DNA of 64,000 nt from Virgisporangium ochraceum (GTDB taxonomy: Bacteria > Actinomycetota > Actinomycetes > Mycobacteriales > Micromonosporaceae), in the NCBI RefSeq assembly GCF_016863655.1, contig NZ_BOPH01000082.1, positions 62,001 to 126,000 of the forward strand, in the 5' to 3' direction. The notes under the pieces are model-generated. The model worked only from the letters and a program-made list of their open reading frames with translations. It did not search any database and was not told the origin of the DNA. The position numbers and the translations under genes are program-made. Below, one piece after another: positions 28,667 to 36,984 of the stretch (position 1 is the stretch's first letter; every line of letters starts with the position of its first letter).

Positions 28667-29511
28667 TGCGCGCGACCCTGCTGATGGGTGCGGTGTGCTA
28701 CGACCCGAAGGTCGTGACGATCTGGACCGGGTTCCGGCAGTGGTTCGCCTATCACGGCATGCCGTTCGACTTCGTGCTGTACTCCCACTACGAACGGCAG
28801 GTCGAGGACCTCGTCGCCGGGCACCTCGACGCCGCATGGAACTCGCCGCTGGCCTGGGTCCGCGCGCGTAGGCTCGCGGAGGCCGCCGGTCGCACTGTGC
28901 GTCCGCTCGTCATGCGCGACACCGACCGCGACCTCACGTCGGTGATCGTGACCCGGACCGACGCGGGCCTCGAGAAGCTGTCCGACCTCGCCGGTCGCAC
29001 CGTCGCCACCGGCGCCGTCGACTCGCCGCAGGCCACCCTCGTCCCGCTGGCCGGCCTGGACGCGCTCGGCATCGACGTCACCGTACGGCGCTACAACGTC
29101 GGCGTCGGCCTGCACGGCGACCACATCGGCGGCGAACGGGACGCCGCCCGGGCCCTGGTCGCCGGAGAGGTCGACGCCGCCTGCCTGCTCGACGCCACCC
29201 ACCTGACGCTGTTGCGGGAAGGCACGCTGCAACCCGGCACGACCACCGTCATCGGGCAGGTCGGTCCCTATGACCACTGCAACATGACCGTCGTCGACAC
29301 GGCACGGCCCGAGCTGGTCGAGAGGTTCGCGGAACTCCTGCTCGGCATGGACTACGGCGACGCCCGCGTGCGGCCGCTGCTCGACCTGGAGGGCCTGCAC
29401 TCCTGGGAGGAGGGCCGCCGGTCGGGATACGACCTGATCGAGAGCGCGACGGACCGCCTCGCCTTCTACGGACCCGGCGGGCAGGTCACGGCGACCGGCT
29501 ACCAGCCGTGA
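28666..29511 (+). CDS. PhnD/SsuA-like periplasmic-binding-fold protein without signal peptide
   Basis: A protein of 281 aa. The type II binding-protein fold is shown by LVAGHLDAAWNSPLAWVRARR, LSDLAGRTVATGAVDSPQAT and LVAGEVDAACLLDATH. Unlike true ABC binding proteins it has no signal peptide or lipobox (starts MRATLLMGAVCYDPK) and no transporter genes adjoin it. It is therefore probably cytoplasmic, as with the enzymes MqnA/MqnD or THI5-like proteins of the same fold. Substrate unknown. Flanked with overlaps by the acyl-CoA dehydrogenase-like and ferritin-like genes. Confidence 0.85.
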   Translation: MRATLLMGAVCYDPKVVTIWTGFRQWFAYHGMPFDFVLYSHYERQVEDLVAGHLDAAWNSPLAWVRARRLAEAAGRTVRPLVMRDTDRDLTSVIVTRTDAGLEKLSDLAGRTVATGAVDSPQATLVPLAGLDALGIDVTVRRYNVGVGLHGDHIGGERDAARALVAGEVDAACLLDATHLTLLREGTLQPGTTTVIGQVGPYDHCNMTVVDTARPELVERFAELLLGMDYGDARVRPLLDLEGLHSWEEGRRSGYDLIESATDRLAFYGPGGQVTATGYQP

Positions 29512-30704
29512 CCGACGCGCGGCTGGACCTCGAGGGTCTCGGCCTCGACGGGGGAGCGCACCTGCTCCTGCGGCGGGCGCTCGGGACGCTGGCTCCCGGC
29601 GCCCGGCTGGCGGTGTACGGCCGGGCGCCGGCCCTCGCCGTCCATCTGGGCGCGTGGTGCCGCGCGGAGGGGCACCGGATGGAGTCGCCGGCTCCCGGCT
29701 GCAACGAGCCGCCGGTGGGCGTGGTCGTGCGCGGGAACCGCGACGAGGGACGGTGGCTGGGCGCGCACCGCGCCGGCGCGCCCGACGACATCGTCCGTCG
29801 TCCTCCGGCGCGGTGGGGGCTCGCGCCCAGGGGCGCACTGGTCGAGGCCGGCGGTCCGGAACCGCACTTCGACCTCGACGACCGCGACCTGCTCTGGGCC
29901 GACGTCGCGCCACGGCTGTACTCCCACGCGGCGGCACGCCAGTGGGACCCGGCGACGGCGGTGCCATGGGACGACCCGTTCCAGCTGCCCGACGAGGTCG
30001 AGGCCGCGGTCGTCCAGGTGATGACCTACCTGACGGAGAACGAGCAGGCGGCACTCATCGTCCCCGCCCGGTTCCTCGGCCGGATCCATCCGCACTTCCG
30101 CGAGGTCGTGCAACTGCTGGCCGTGCAGGTCGCCGACGAGGCGCGGCACATGGAGATCTTCACCCGCCGGGCACTGCTGCGGGGCACCGAGATGGGCACC
30201 TCGTCGGTCGGCGGCAGGGCGTCGTTGTTCGCCCTCGTCGGGGAGACGGAGTTCGCACTGGCGACGTTCCTGCTGTCGGTGCTGGGCGAGGGCAGCTTCG
30301 TGAACCTGCTGGCGTTCCTGGAGCGGTACGCCCCCGACCCGGTGACCCGGCGTGTGGCGTGGCTGGCCATGCAGGACGAGCGGCGCCACGTGCTCTTCGG
30401 GGTCGCTCATCTGGAGCAGCACGCCCGAGCGGAGCCGAAGCTGCGCGACCGGCTGCGGTCGGCGATGGAACGGCGCCACGACGCACTGCGCGACACGGCC
30501 GGCCTGAACGCCGACGTGTTCGACGCCCTGGTCATGCTGGCCGGCGGCGGCTGGAGCCCGCGGCAGATCGGGTCGGGATACGCGCGGGTGCGCCAGCTCG
30601 AGTACGACATGGACCAGGGCCGGCGCCGCCGGTTGGAGCGGCTCGGCTTCCCCGCCGACGAGGCGCAGGCGTTGTCCGCGCTGCACACCCGCAACTTCAT
30701 GTAG
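29508..30704 (+). CDS. TusA-like domain fused to ferritin-like diiron protein
   Basis: A protein of 398 aa from GTG 29508 (4-bp overlap with the previous gene). Residues 5-60 resemble a TusA/SirA sulfur-carrier domain (LDLEGLGLDGG, LRRALGTLAPGARLAV, LGAWCRAEGH), but the sulfur-carrying CPxP Cys is absent. Residues 160-360 are a ferritin-like helical bundle with diiron ligands TENE (176-179), EARHMEIF (Glu211, His214), Glu246/Glu261 and DERRH (Glu291, His294). Diiron proteins of this type perform N-oxygenation or C-H oxidation. The fusion is unusual; substrate unknown. Confidence 0.8.
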   Translation: MTDARLDLEGLGLDGGAHLLLRRALGTLAPGARLAVYGRAPALAVHLGAWCRAEGHRMESPAPGCNEPPVGVVVRGNRDEGRWLGAHRAGAPDDIVRRPPARWGLAPRGALVEAGGPEPHFDLDDRDLLWADVAPRLYSHAAARQWDPATAVPWDDPFQLPDEVEAAVVQVMTYLTENEQAALIVPARFLGRIHPHFREVVQLLAVQVADEARHMEIFTRRALLRGTEMGTSSVGGRASLFALVGETEFALATFLLSVLGEGSFVNLLAFLERYAPDPVTRRVAWLAMQDERRHVLFGVAHLEQHARAEPKLRDRLRSAMERRHDALRDTAGLNADVFDALVMLAGGGWSPRQIGSGYARVRQLEYDMDQGRRRRLERLGFPADEAQALSALHTRNFM

Positions 30705-30712
30705 CGACGGAA

Positions 30713-30754
30713 ATGCCGGCCCGGTACCGCGCTACCCGCGGCCCGGGCCGGCAT
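30713..30754. terminator. Bidirectional hairpin between convergent genes
   Basis: ATGCCGGCCCGG (30713-30724) pairs perfectly with CCGGGCCGGCAT (30743-30754). It sits between the ferritin-like gene and the convergent methyltransferase, each stopping within 10 bp. Confidence 0.75.
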
Positions 30755-30760
30755 GCCGGC

Positions 30761-31816
30761 TCACTGACGGCGTGCTTCGATGATGTGATAGGGGAAGTAC
30801 GCCAGCATCGGCAGCGGAACGACGCTCTCGATGCGGTACCCGGCGCCGCCGAAGAGCGCGTCGAACTCCTTGCGGGTCCGCTCGCGGCCGCCGACCAGCA
30901 GGAGCATGGCGAGGTCGATGAGGTGCACCATCGGGTCGAGCGGGGGCTCGTCGCGGACGATGCCCTCGAGCGACAGGATCGAGCTGCCGGGCTGCGCGGC
31001 CCGGTGGCAGTTGGCGAGGATCCGCCCGGCGGGCTCGTTGTCCCAGTCGTGCATGATTCCCTTGAGCAGATACAGATCGCCGCCGCTGGGTACCTCCTCA
31101 CGGAAGTCGCCGCCGATGAGCTCCACGCGGTCGAGCAGGCCGCGCTCCTCCATCGTGGCGCGGGCCTCGTCCATGACCTCGGGCCGGTCGAACAGCACAC
31201 CGGTGGCGTGCGGGGCCGCCTCGAGGATCGCCGACAGGAAATGGCCCTGGTTGCTGCCGACGTCGACGATGCGCTTGAACCGGGAGAGGTCGAAGTTCTG
31301 CGCGACCAGCGGTGCCACCATCGCCGTCACCTCGTCGAGGTGGGCGGTCAGGGTCGACTTCGTCTCCGGGTGCGCGTCGTAGTACTCCCACATCGGCATG
31401 CCGAGGGCGTCGACGGCCACCGAACGGTTCTCCATGACGCCGGTGTAGAGGTGCTCGAACGGCCGGAGGTGGCCCGCCTGGCCCATGCCCAACGCGAAGC
31501 CCTGCAGGGACCGCGCGCCGGTCTGCAGGCACATGCTCAGGGGCGAGGGTCCGAACGAGTCGGAGTCGACGAGCTGGCACAGGCCGAACGCCGCCGCGGC
31601 ACGGAGGAACCGCAGGAGCGACTCCGGGTGCGCGCCGGTCAGCCTGGCCAGTTCGGCGCTGCTCACCGGTCCCTCGGCGATGTGGTCGGCGATGCCCAGC
31701 TTCGTCATGACGAAGACGAGTGCGGTTGTCTGGTAACCGAGTCCGAGCCGCATCACCTGCAACGGAGGAGGCTCCTGACCAGAAGCCGCGGCTGGAGAAA
31801 ACGTTGGCTGTCCCAT
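30761..31816 (-). CDS. SAM-dependent O-methyltransferase (DnrK/acetylserotonin type)
   Basis: A protein of 351 aa. N-terminal winged-helix dimerisation domain (SSAELARLTGAHPESLLRFL), then a Rossmann domain with SAM motif IVDVGSNQGHFL (183-194) and the conserved catalytic His256 in GIMHDWDN. It probably methylates a phenolic hydroxyl of the aromatic polyketide. Divergent from an FAD hydroxylase; the shared 116-bp gap carries a CTRGGG box. Confidence 0.92.
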   Translation of the reverse strand: MGQPTFSPAAASGQEPPPLQVMRLGLGYQTTALVFVMTKLGIADHIAEGPVSSAELARLTGAHPESLLRFLRAAAAFGLCQLVDSDSFGPSPLSMCLQTGARSLQGFALGMGQAGHLRPFEHLYTGVMENRSVAVDALGMPMWEYYDAHPETKSTLTAHLDEVTAMVAPLVAQNFDLSRFKRIVDVGSNQGHFLSAILEAAPHATGVLFDRPEVMDEARATMEERGLLDRVELIGGDFREEVPSGGDLYLLKGIMHDWDNEPAGRILANCHRAAQPGSSILSLEGIVRDEPPLDPMVHLIDLAMLLLVGGRERTRKEFDALFGGAGYRIESVVPLPMLAYFPYHIIEARRQ

Positions 31817-31850
31817 GGACGCAGGCTAGTGACGCGCGATCCACGCGACA

Positions 31851-31894
31851 CTGGGGTTTGCACCGGTGGGGTCGGCACCGGGGCTCACTATGCT
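31851..31894 (+). promoter_or_regulatory. CTRGGG box and -10, FAD hydroxylase promoter
   Basis: Box CTGGGGTTTGCACCGG at 31851-31866; -10 TATGCT at 31889-31894, 38 bp from the box start; gene start at 31933. Confidence 0.7.
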
Positions 31895-31932
31895 TCCCGC
31901 GACCGTTGACGCCCTGCCCGGGGGAACGCGCC

Positions 31933-33192
31933 ATGAGCCAGCACCTGGAAGCCGACTGCTGCATCGTCGGATGCGGACCCGCGGGGGTGATGCTCGGGCT
32001 CCTGCTGGCCCGCCGTGGGGCCGACGTGGTGGTGCTGGAGAAGCACACCGACTTCCTCCGCGACTTCCGCGGTGACGACATCGCCGCCGCCACCATCGAG
32101 ATCCTCGACGAGCTCGGTCTGGCCGAGGGATTCCTGGCGCTGAGCCCGCGCCGCGTACGCGCCGTCAGGGCACACACCGCGGGCGGCACCATGCTGCTCG
32201 CCGACCTGAGCCGGGTGCGCACGAAGTTCCCGTTCGTCGCGGTGGTTCCGCAGTGGGACTTCCTCAGCTTCCTTGCCGCGGAGGCGGCGACGGAGCCCGG
32301 TTTCCGGCTGTTGATGGGCGCAGCGGCCACCGATCTGGTCACGAACGACGACGGCGTGGTCGAGGGCGTCCGCTTCCGCCGGGGCGACGAGGAGGGCGTG
32401 GTCCGCGCGACGCTGACAGTCGCCGCCGACGGTCGTACCTCGGTGCTGAGGGACCGGGCCGAGTTGCCCGTCCACGCCACCGCGCCACCGATCGACATGA
32501 TGCTGTTCCGGCTGCCGCGCCAACCGACCGACGCCGACGAGGACGCGATAAACATCCACCTCGGTGGGTCCTGGGCGATGGCCCGCCTCGACCGCGGCGA
32601 CTACTGGCAGGCCGCCTGCATGATTCCCAAGGGCGCCGCCGACACGGTGCGCGCTGCCGGCGTGGATGCCCTCCGCAGGGCCATCTCCGAGGTCATGCCG
32701 GATCTCGCGGACCACGTCGGCGCACTGGAGACCTGGGACCAGATCCATCTGCTCTCCGTGCAGACCAACCGGCTCCGTCGGTGGTACCGCCCCGGCCTGC
32801 TGTGCATCGGCGACTGCGCACACGCCATGTCGCCGATCGGCGGCACCGGCGTCAACTTCGCGATCCAGGACGCCGTGGTGGCGGCCAACCGGCTCGCCGA
32901 ACCGATCCTCCGCCGTGCGGTCACCACGCGGGACCTGGCCGGCGTGCAACGCGAACGGCAGTGGCAGGTACGCGCCATGCAGCTGCTGCAGAGCCGCCTG
33001 ACGAAGGGCTACGTGTCGGCGGCCGAGGGCGCAAACCGCGGGCCGGGCGCGATCGGGCAACGGATCGCACCGGTGCTGCTGAACCTTCCGGGGTTCTGCG
33101 CCCTGCGCAGCCGCGTGACGGCCCTGGGCCTGCGGCGGGTGCACGTCGCCCCGGAGTTCCGCACCGCGGTGCGTCGGCCCCGGCAGCGGTGA
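31933..33192 (+). CDS. FAD-dependent aromatic hydroxylase/monooxygenase
   Basis: A protein of 419 aa. FAD dinucleotide motif CIVGCGPAGVMLGLLLARRG at the N-terminus, LEKHTDFLRDFRGD, the second FAD motif TVAADGRTSVLRD and LLCIGDCAHAMSP near residue 295. PHBH-fold group, without the thioredoxin-like C-terminal domain. Probably hydroxylates the polyketide ring. It resembles the enzyme at 40056-41297 along its length, suggesting duplication within the cluster. Confidence 0.92.
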   Translation: MSQHLEADCCIVGCGPAGVMLGLLLARRGADVVVLEKHTDFLRDFRGDDIAAATIEILDELGLAEGFLALSPRRVRAVRAHTAGGTMLLADLSRVRTKFPFVAVVPQWDFLSFLAAEAATEPGFRLLMGAAATDLVTNDDGVVEGVRFRRGDEEGVVRATLTVAADGRTSVLRDRAELPVHATAPPIDMMLFRLPRQPTDADEDAINIHLGGSWAMARLDRGDYWQAACMIPKGAADTVRAAGVDALRRAISEVMPDLADHVGALETWDQIHLLSVQTNRLRRWYRPGLLCIGDCAHAMSPIGGTGVNFAIQDAVVAANRLAEPILRRAVTTRDLAGVQRERQWQVRAMQLLQSRLTKGYVSAAEGANRGPGAIGQRIAPVLLNLPGFCALRSRVTALGLRRVHVAPEFRTAVRRPRQR

Positions 33193-33194
33193 AG

Positions 33195-33216
33195 GGCCGG
33201 ACATGGCAGTCCGGCC
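33195..33216. terminator. Hairpin between convergent genes
   Basis: GGCCGGAC-ATGGCA-GTCCGGCC, an 8-bp perfect stem directly after the hydroxylase stop and before the convergent cupin-methyltransferase gene. Confidence 0.6.
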
Positions 33217-33270
33217 GCCCCCGGGGGGAGGGCGACCGGATGCCGCGGGGCAGCGCGGGGGCCCCGGGTC

Positions 33271-34713
33271 CTACTCCTTGACGGCCCGTGCGACCGCCGA
33301 GATCGGTGACGTCGCGACCGTCGGCTGTGGACGGAAGCCGGCCTGCTCCAGCCACGACCGGGTGACCTCGGCGCCGTAGGGTTCACCGCCCATCGTGTTG
33401 TTGACGACCAGGATCAGGCCGATCTGGTACGGGAACGGCGTCTCGGCGTGCTCCCACATGTGCGCGTGTACGACGATCTCACCGCCGCGCGGCAGCCAGC
33501 CGTGCACGTGCCCGATGAGGTCCTGCGCCCGCTGGGGATCGAAGCCCTCCACGACGTTGGACAGCAGCACCACGTCGCCGTCCGGGAACGTGTCGGTGAA
33601 GATGTCGCCGGGAACGACGGTGATCCGGTCGCTGAGGCCGGCCCGCTCGACGTTCTCGCGTGCCATGTCGCACACCGCCGGCCGGTCCACCGCCGTGACG
33701 CGCAGGTCGGGGTTGGCCCGGGCGAGCGCGATCGAGTACGCGCAGGACCCGCAGCCGAGGTCGACCAGATGGCTGTGCCCCTTCAAGGACGTGTGTTCGG
33801 CCAGACCGCCGGCCATCATCAGCGACGCGGCCCGGGTGACCTGTGCGAAACGCACCGGTCCGCCGAACGCGGGGTGGTCCCTGTCGCCGTCAACCCGGAT
33901 GGGAGCGTTGTCCCGCAACGCCTTCGTGAGATGGGCGAAGCGGCCGAAGTGCGAGTCCTGGTGCGCCGCGAGGTCGCCGAGGTACTCCGGCGCGGTGCTC
34001 ACCAGATGCCGGCTGGCCACCGGTGCGTTGCGGAACACGCCGCGCTCGTCGCGGTCGACGAGCCGTTCGCCGTGCAGCGCGGTCAGGAGCATGCGGGCCG
34101 AGCGGTCGGGGAGTCCGAGCCGTTCGCCGACCTCGGTCGCCGTGCCCGGCCGCTCCTCGAGGGCGTCGAAGAGCCCCAGCTCGACGGCGGAGAACAGCGC
34201 CTTCGACGACAGGTACCCGAACATGAGGCGGTGCAGCCGTACGGTTTCCTGCGACGGCCAGCCCGCCGTGACGTCGGCGTCCGATCCGTTGTCCCGTGCG
34301 GCGGCCTCGGTCAGCCGCTCGTCGAACTCGTAGGGCTCGTCGGACAGGAACACGCTGCGCGTCGGTGGCCGTTCGGCCGGCGCGACGAGAAGCAGTTCGG
34401 CCCGCTCGTCGGGACCGGTGGCGAGGCCGTGCGGCTCGCCGCGCGGGATGAAGACCACGTCACCCTTGCGGAGCGCGTACGCGCGGTTCTCGGCGGGAAG
34501 CTCGACGCGCAGGCTGCCACTGAGTACGTAGATCTCGTGTTCCCACTCGTGGTGGTGCGGTGGCGTGGCGCCGTTGGGTGCGAGCTCGAAGATGCTCATC
34601 AGGAACCGGTCGGCGCCATCGGGTGTGTCGATGACCCGTCGGATGACGACCTGTTTCGCACCGGGCTCCCGCACGATGTCGGTGGGCACGTCCTTGGCGT
34701 TGACAATCTTCAT
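33271..34713 (-). CDS. Cupin domain fused to O-methyltransferase-fold protein
   Basis: A protein of 480 aa. Residues 1-115 are a single-domain cupin with the full metal-binding set PPHHHEWEHE (His53, His55, Glu59) and GEPHGL (His95). Residues 150-480 are an O-methyltransferase with a winged-helix part (ATEVGERLGLPDRSARMLL) and SAM motif VDLGCGSCAYSIAL (317-330). At the usual catalytic His position it reads SNVVEGFDP, with Glu389 instead of His. It may methylate and isomerise, cyclise or oxygenate the same intermediate, or the SAM domain may be non-methylating as in RdmB. Stand-alone minus-strand transcript. Confidence 0.88.
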   Translation of the reverse strand: MKIVNAKDVPTDIVREPGAKQVVIRRVIDTPDGADRFLMSIFELAPNGATPPHHHEWEHEIYVLSGSLRVELPAENRAYALRKGDVVFIPRGEPHGLATGPDERAELLLVAPAERPPTRSVFLSDEPYEFDERLTEAAARDNGSDADVTAGWPSQETVRLHRLMFGYLSSKALFSAVELGLFDALEERPGTATEVGERLGLPDRSARMLLTALHGERLVDRDERGVFRNAPVASRHLVSTAPEYLGDLAAHQDSHFGRFAHLTKALRDNAPIRVDGDRDHPAFGGPVRFAQVTRAASLMMAGGLAEHTSLKGHSHLVDLGCGSCAYSIALARANPDLRVTAVDRPAVCDMARENVERAGLSDRITVVPGDIFTDTFPDGDVVLLSNVVEGFDPQRAQDLIGHVHGWLPRGGEIVVHAHMWEHAETPFPYQIGLILVVNNTMGGEPYGAEVTRSWLEQAGFRPQPTVATSPISAVARAVKE

Positions 34714-34769
34714 CTGTGCTCCGCTCGCAGCTGCGTATCGACTGGAGATACTTGCGGCACGACGTGGCG

Positions 34770-34814
34770 AGGATAAGTGCCGCTTCGCGCGACATTGACC
34801 GGTGCAAACCCTAG
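34770..34814 (-). promoter_or_regulatory. CTRGGG box and -10, cupin-methyltransferase promoter
   Basis: On the minus strand CTAGGGTTTGCACCGG (34814-34799), -10 TATCCT (34775-34770) 39 bp from the box start; gene start at 34713. The box overlaps the stop of the upstream gene. Confidence 0.7.
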
Positions 34815-35311
34815 GGCGGCCCCGGCGGGCCCGGTCGATCCTCGAGCCGGAACACGGGATAGTCGCTCAGCAGGCGGTCGAGATCCCCGTCGGTCATCCG
34901 CGTCGGACGCACCTTCAGCCACGCGCGGGCGAAGAAGCGGTAGCGGTTCACCAGGTCGCGCATGAACAGCGCCTTCTCGTCACCGGCGAGTTCCACCGCG
35001 CGCACAGGCACCGCCCGGCTCTTCGCGCGCACCTCCGCCTCCGAGCCGGCGCGGAGGTTGCGGGCCCACTCCGTGTGGCCGTAGAAGCCGACGACGTGCC
35101 TGGTCCCGTTGAACACGCTGATGCCCACCGGGCGCTCGTACCAGCGTCCCGAACGGCGGCCACGCACGGCCAGCACCTGCACGGTGTCCAGACCGCCCCG
35201 CCGGTCGATGATGCCGCCGAACCCGAACCGCAGGATGAGCCACCGCATCACCGGGTCGTACACCCGCCGGCGGAAAGCGGTCGGTCGCTTGTAGAAACGC
35301 GTCGCTGTCAT
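34811..35311 (-). CDS. Deazaflavin (F420)-dependent nitroreductase-family protein
   Basis: A protein of 166 aa. Split-barrel Ddn-type pattern: LTVQVLAVRGRRSGRW-like segment (LDTVQVLAVRGRRSGRWY), RPVGISVFNGTRHVVGFYG and WARNLRAGSEAEVR. Family members bind F420 and reduce quinones or activated double bonds; here a reduction step on the polyketide is plausible. Start ATG 35311; an in-frame GTG at 35320 is possible. Divergent from an MFS exporter. Confidence 0.88.
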   Translation of the reverse strand: MTATRFYKRPTAFRRRVYDPVMRWLILRFGFGGIIDRRGGLDTVQVLAVRGRRSGRWYERPVGISVFNGTRHVVGFYGHTEWARNLRAGSEAEVRAKSRAVPVRAVELAGDEKALFMRDLVNRYRFFARAWLKVRPTRMTDGDLDRLLSDYPVFRLEDRPGPPGPP

Positions 35312-35381
35312 CGCAGTCACCGCTCCATCCGGATGTGGTCCACGGCGCGGCGAAGCGTAGCGGGCGGCGGTACCCGCTGCC

Positions 35382-35425
35382 CTGGGGTTACCCCCGGTGC
35401 GCGGGTCACGGTGCTGCCGTAACGG
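35382..35425 (+). promoter_or_regulatory. CTRGGG box and -10, MFS exporter promoter
   Basis: Box CTGGGGTTACCCCCGG at 35382-35397; -10 TAACGG at 35420-35425, offset 38 bp; gene start 35469. Confidence 0.65.
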
Positions 35426-35468
35426 TTGCAGGGCCACCAGCCGCGGTGGCGGCGTGGGGAGGAGACGC

Positions 35469-36941
35469 ATGGACAGCGAGTTGGTCGACGGACGGTCGGG
35501 TCCGGGCACATCGACGGTGAGCGATGGCCTCGATCCGCGCCGGTGGAAGGCCCTGGCGTTGCTCAGTGTCGCCTTCCTCATGATCATCCTCGACGGGACG
35601 ATCGTGCTCACGGCGATACCGTCGATGAAGGAGGAGCTCGGGTTCTCGACCAGCGGCGTGCAGTGGGTCCTCACCGCTTACGCGCTGACCTTCGGTGGCC
35701 TCATGCTGTTCGGCGGTCGTCTCGCCGACCTGCTCGGACGGCGCCGGGTCTTCATGACCGGTCTGGTGTTGTTCGTGGCGGCATCGCTGCTGTGCGGCCT
35801 CGCCTGGTCCGGAGGGGTCCTCGTGGGTGCCCGGGCGCTGCAGGGCACGGCCGCCGCGTTCCTCGGACCGAGCGCCCTCGCCATCGTGATGACCACCTTC
35901 CCGGAGGGCCCGGAACGCAACACGGCACTGGGTATCTGGGGCGGGATCGGCGGGATCGGCGCCACCGCGGGCCTTCTGGTCGGCGGCAGCGTCACCTCCG
36001 GATTGGGCTGGGAGTGGATCTTCTTCATCAACGTTCCGGTCGGCCTGGTGGCGCTGGCTCTCAGCCCCGTCCTGCTGCGGGAGAGCAGCGACCGGAGGCG
36101 GCCGCGGGCCTTCGACCCCGGCGGCGCGGTGACCATCACGGCCGCGCTGGTGCTCGTGGTCTACGCGGTCGTGAAGGCCCCGCGGACCGGCTGGACCGAC
36201 GGGGTGACGGTCGGACTGCTCCTCGCCGCCGCCGTGCTGTTCGTGTTGTTCGTCGTCATCGAGACCCGGACGGCCGAACCGCTGCTGCCGTTGCCGATCC
36301 TCCGGTCGCGCATGGTGGTGGGCGGCAACGTCGCCATCTTCGCGGTCGGCATGACCGTCGACGGTGTTCTGTTCGTCCTCACCCTGTACGCCCAGCAGGT
36401 GCTGGGCTACTCGGCGATCCAGTTCGGGCTCATGACGGCGGTGATGACCGGCATGGCGATCGTCGGCGCGCTCACCGGGCAGGCGGTGGTGACCAGGATC
36501 GGCCTGCGGCCGGTGATGGTGTGCGGCATGGTGCTCCTCGGCAGCGGATGCCTTCTGCTGACCCGGGTCTCCGCCGACGGCGGCTATGTCGACGATCTGC
36601 TCGCCGCGATGCTCGTGTTCGGGCCCGGGCTGGGTGCCGCGTTCGTCGCCGCCCAGATCGCCGCCCTCACCGGTGTGCGCGAGCAGGACTCGGGGCTCGC
36701 CTCGGGGCTGGTCGACACGGCGTTCCGCATCGGGGCGGCGCTGGGTACCGCGGTCGCGTCCACGGTCGCGGTGTCGCGCACGCAGGAGGTGCTGGCCCGC
36801 GCGGATTCGACCCTCCCGACCGGACCCGCCCTGACGGAAGGGTTCCGGGCCGCGTTCGCCGTGACGGCGGTCATCGCCCTCGTCGGACTGGTGGCCGCGC
36901 TGGTGCTGCCGGGCGCGCGGAAGGCCGACGCGGACAGCTGA
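35469..36941 (+). CDS. MFS drug exporter (DHA2/EmrB type, 14 helices)
   Basis: A protein of 490 aa. Starts with the DHA2 pattern LLSVAFLMIILDGTIVLTAIP, followed by motif A GGRLADLLGRRRVF and motif C GPxxGG equivalents (GATAGLLVGGSVTS), with about 14 membrane helices. Probably exports the pathway product and confers self-resistance. ATG 35469 follows GGGGAGGAG. One of three exporters in the cluster. Confidence 0.93.
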   Translation: MDSELVDGRSGPGTSTVSDGLDPRRWKALALLSVAFLMIILDGTIVLTAIPSMKEELGFSTSGVQWVLTAYALTFGGLMLFGGRLADLLGRRRVFMTGLVLFVAASLLCGLAWSGGVLVGARALQGTAAAFLGPSALAIVMTTFPEGPERNTALGIWGGIGGIGATAGLLVGGSVTSGLGWEWIFFINVPVGLVALALSPVLLRESSDRRRPRAFDPGGAVTITAALVLVVYAVVKAPRTGWTDGVTVGLLLAAAVLFVLFVVIETRTAEPLLPLPILRSRMVVGGNVAIFAVGMTVDGVLFVLTLYAQQVLGYSAIQFGLMTAVMTGMAIVGALTGQAVVTRIGLRPVMVCGMVLLGSGCLLLTRVSADGGYVDDLLAAMLVFGPGLGAAFVAAQIAALTGVREQDSGLASGLVDTAFRIGAALGTAVASTVAVSRTQEVLARADSTLPTGPALTEGFRAAFAVTAVIALVGLVAALVLPGARKADADS

Positions 36942-36955
36942 GCGTGGTGCCGGGA

Positions 36956-36981
36956 GGTGCCGGGTCGCAAGACCCGGCACC
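36956..36981. terminator. Bidirectional terminator hairpin
   Basis: GGTGCCGGGTC-GCAA-GACCCGGCACC, 11-bp perfect stem with a GNRA loop, between two convergent stops (36941 and 36985). Confidence 0.85.
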
Positions 36982-36984
36982 CTG

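Noticed and set aside
28666..29511. Binding protein of a phosphonate ABC importer
   Set aside because: No signal peptide or lipobox and no transporter genes; overlaps two cytoplasmic enzyme genes.
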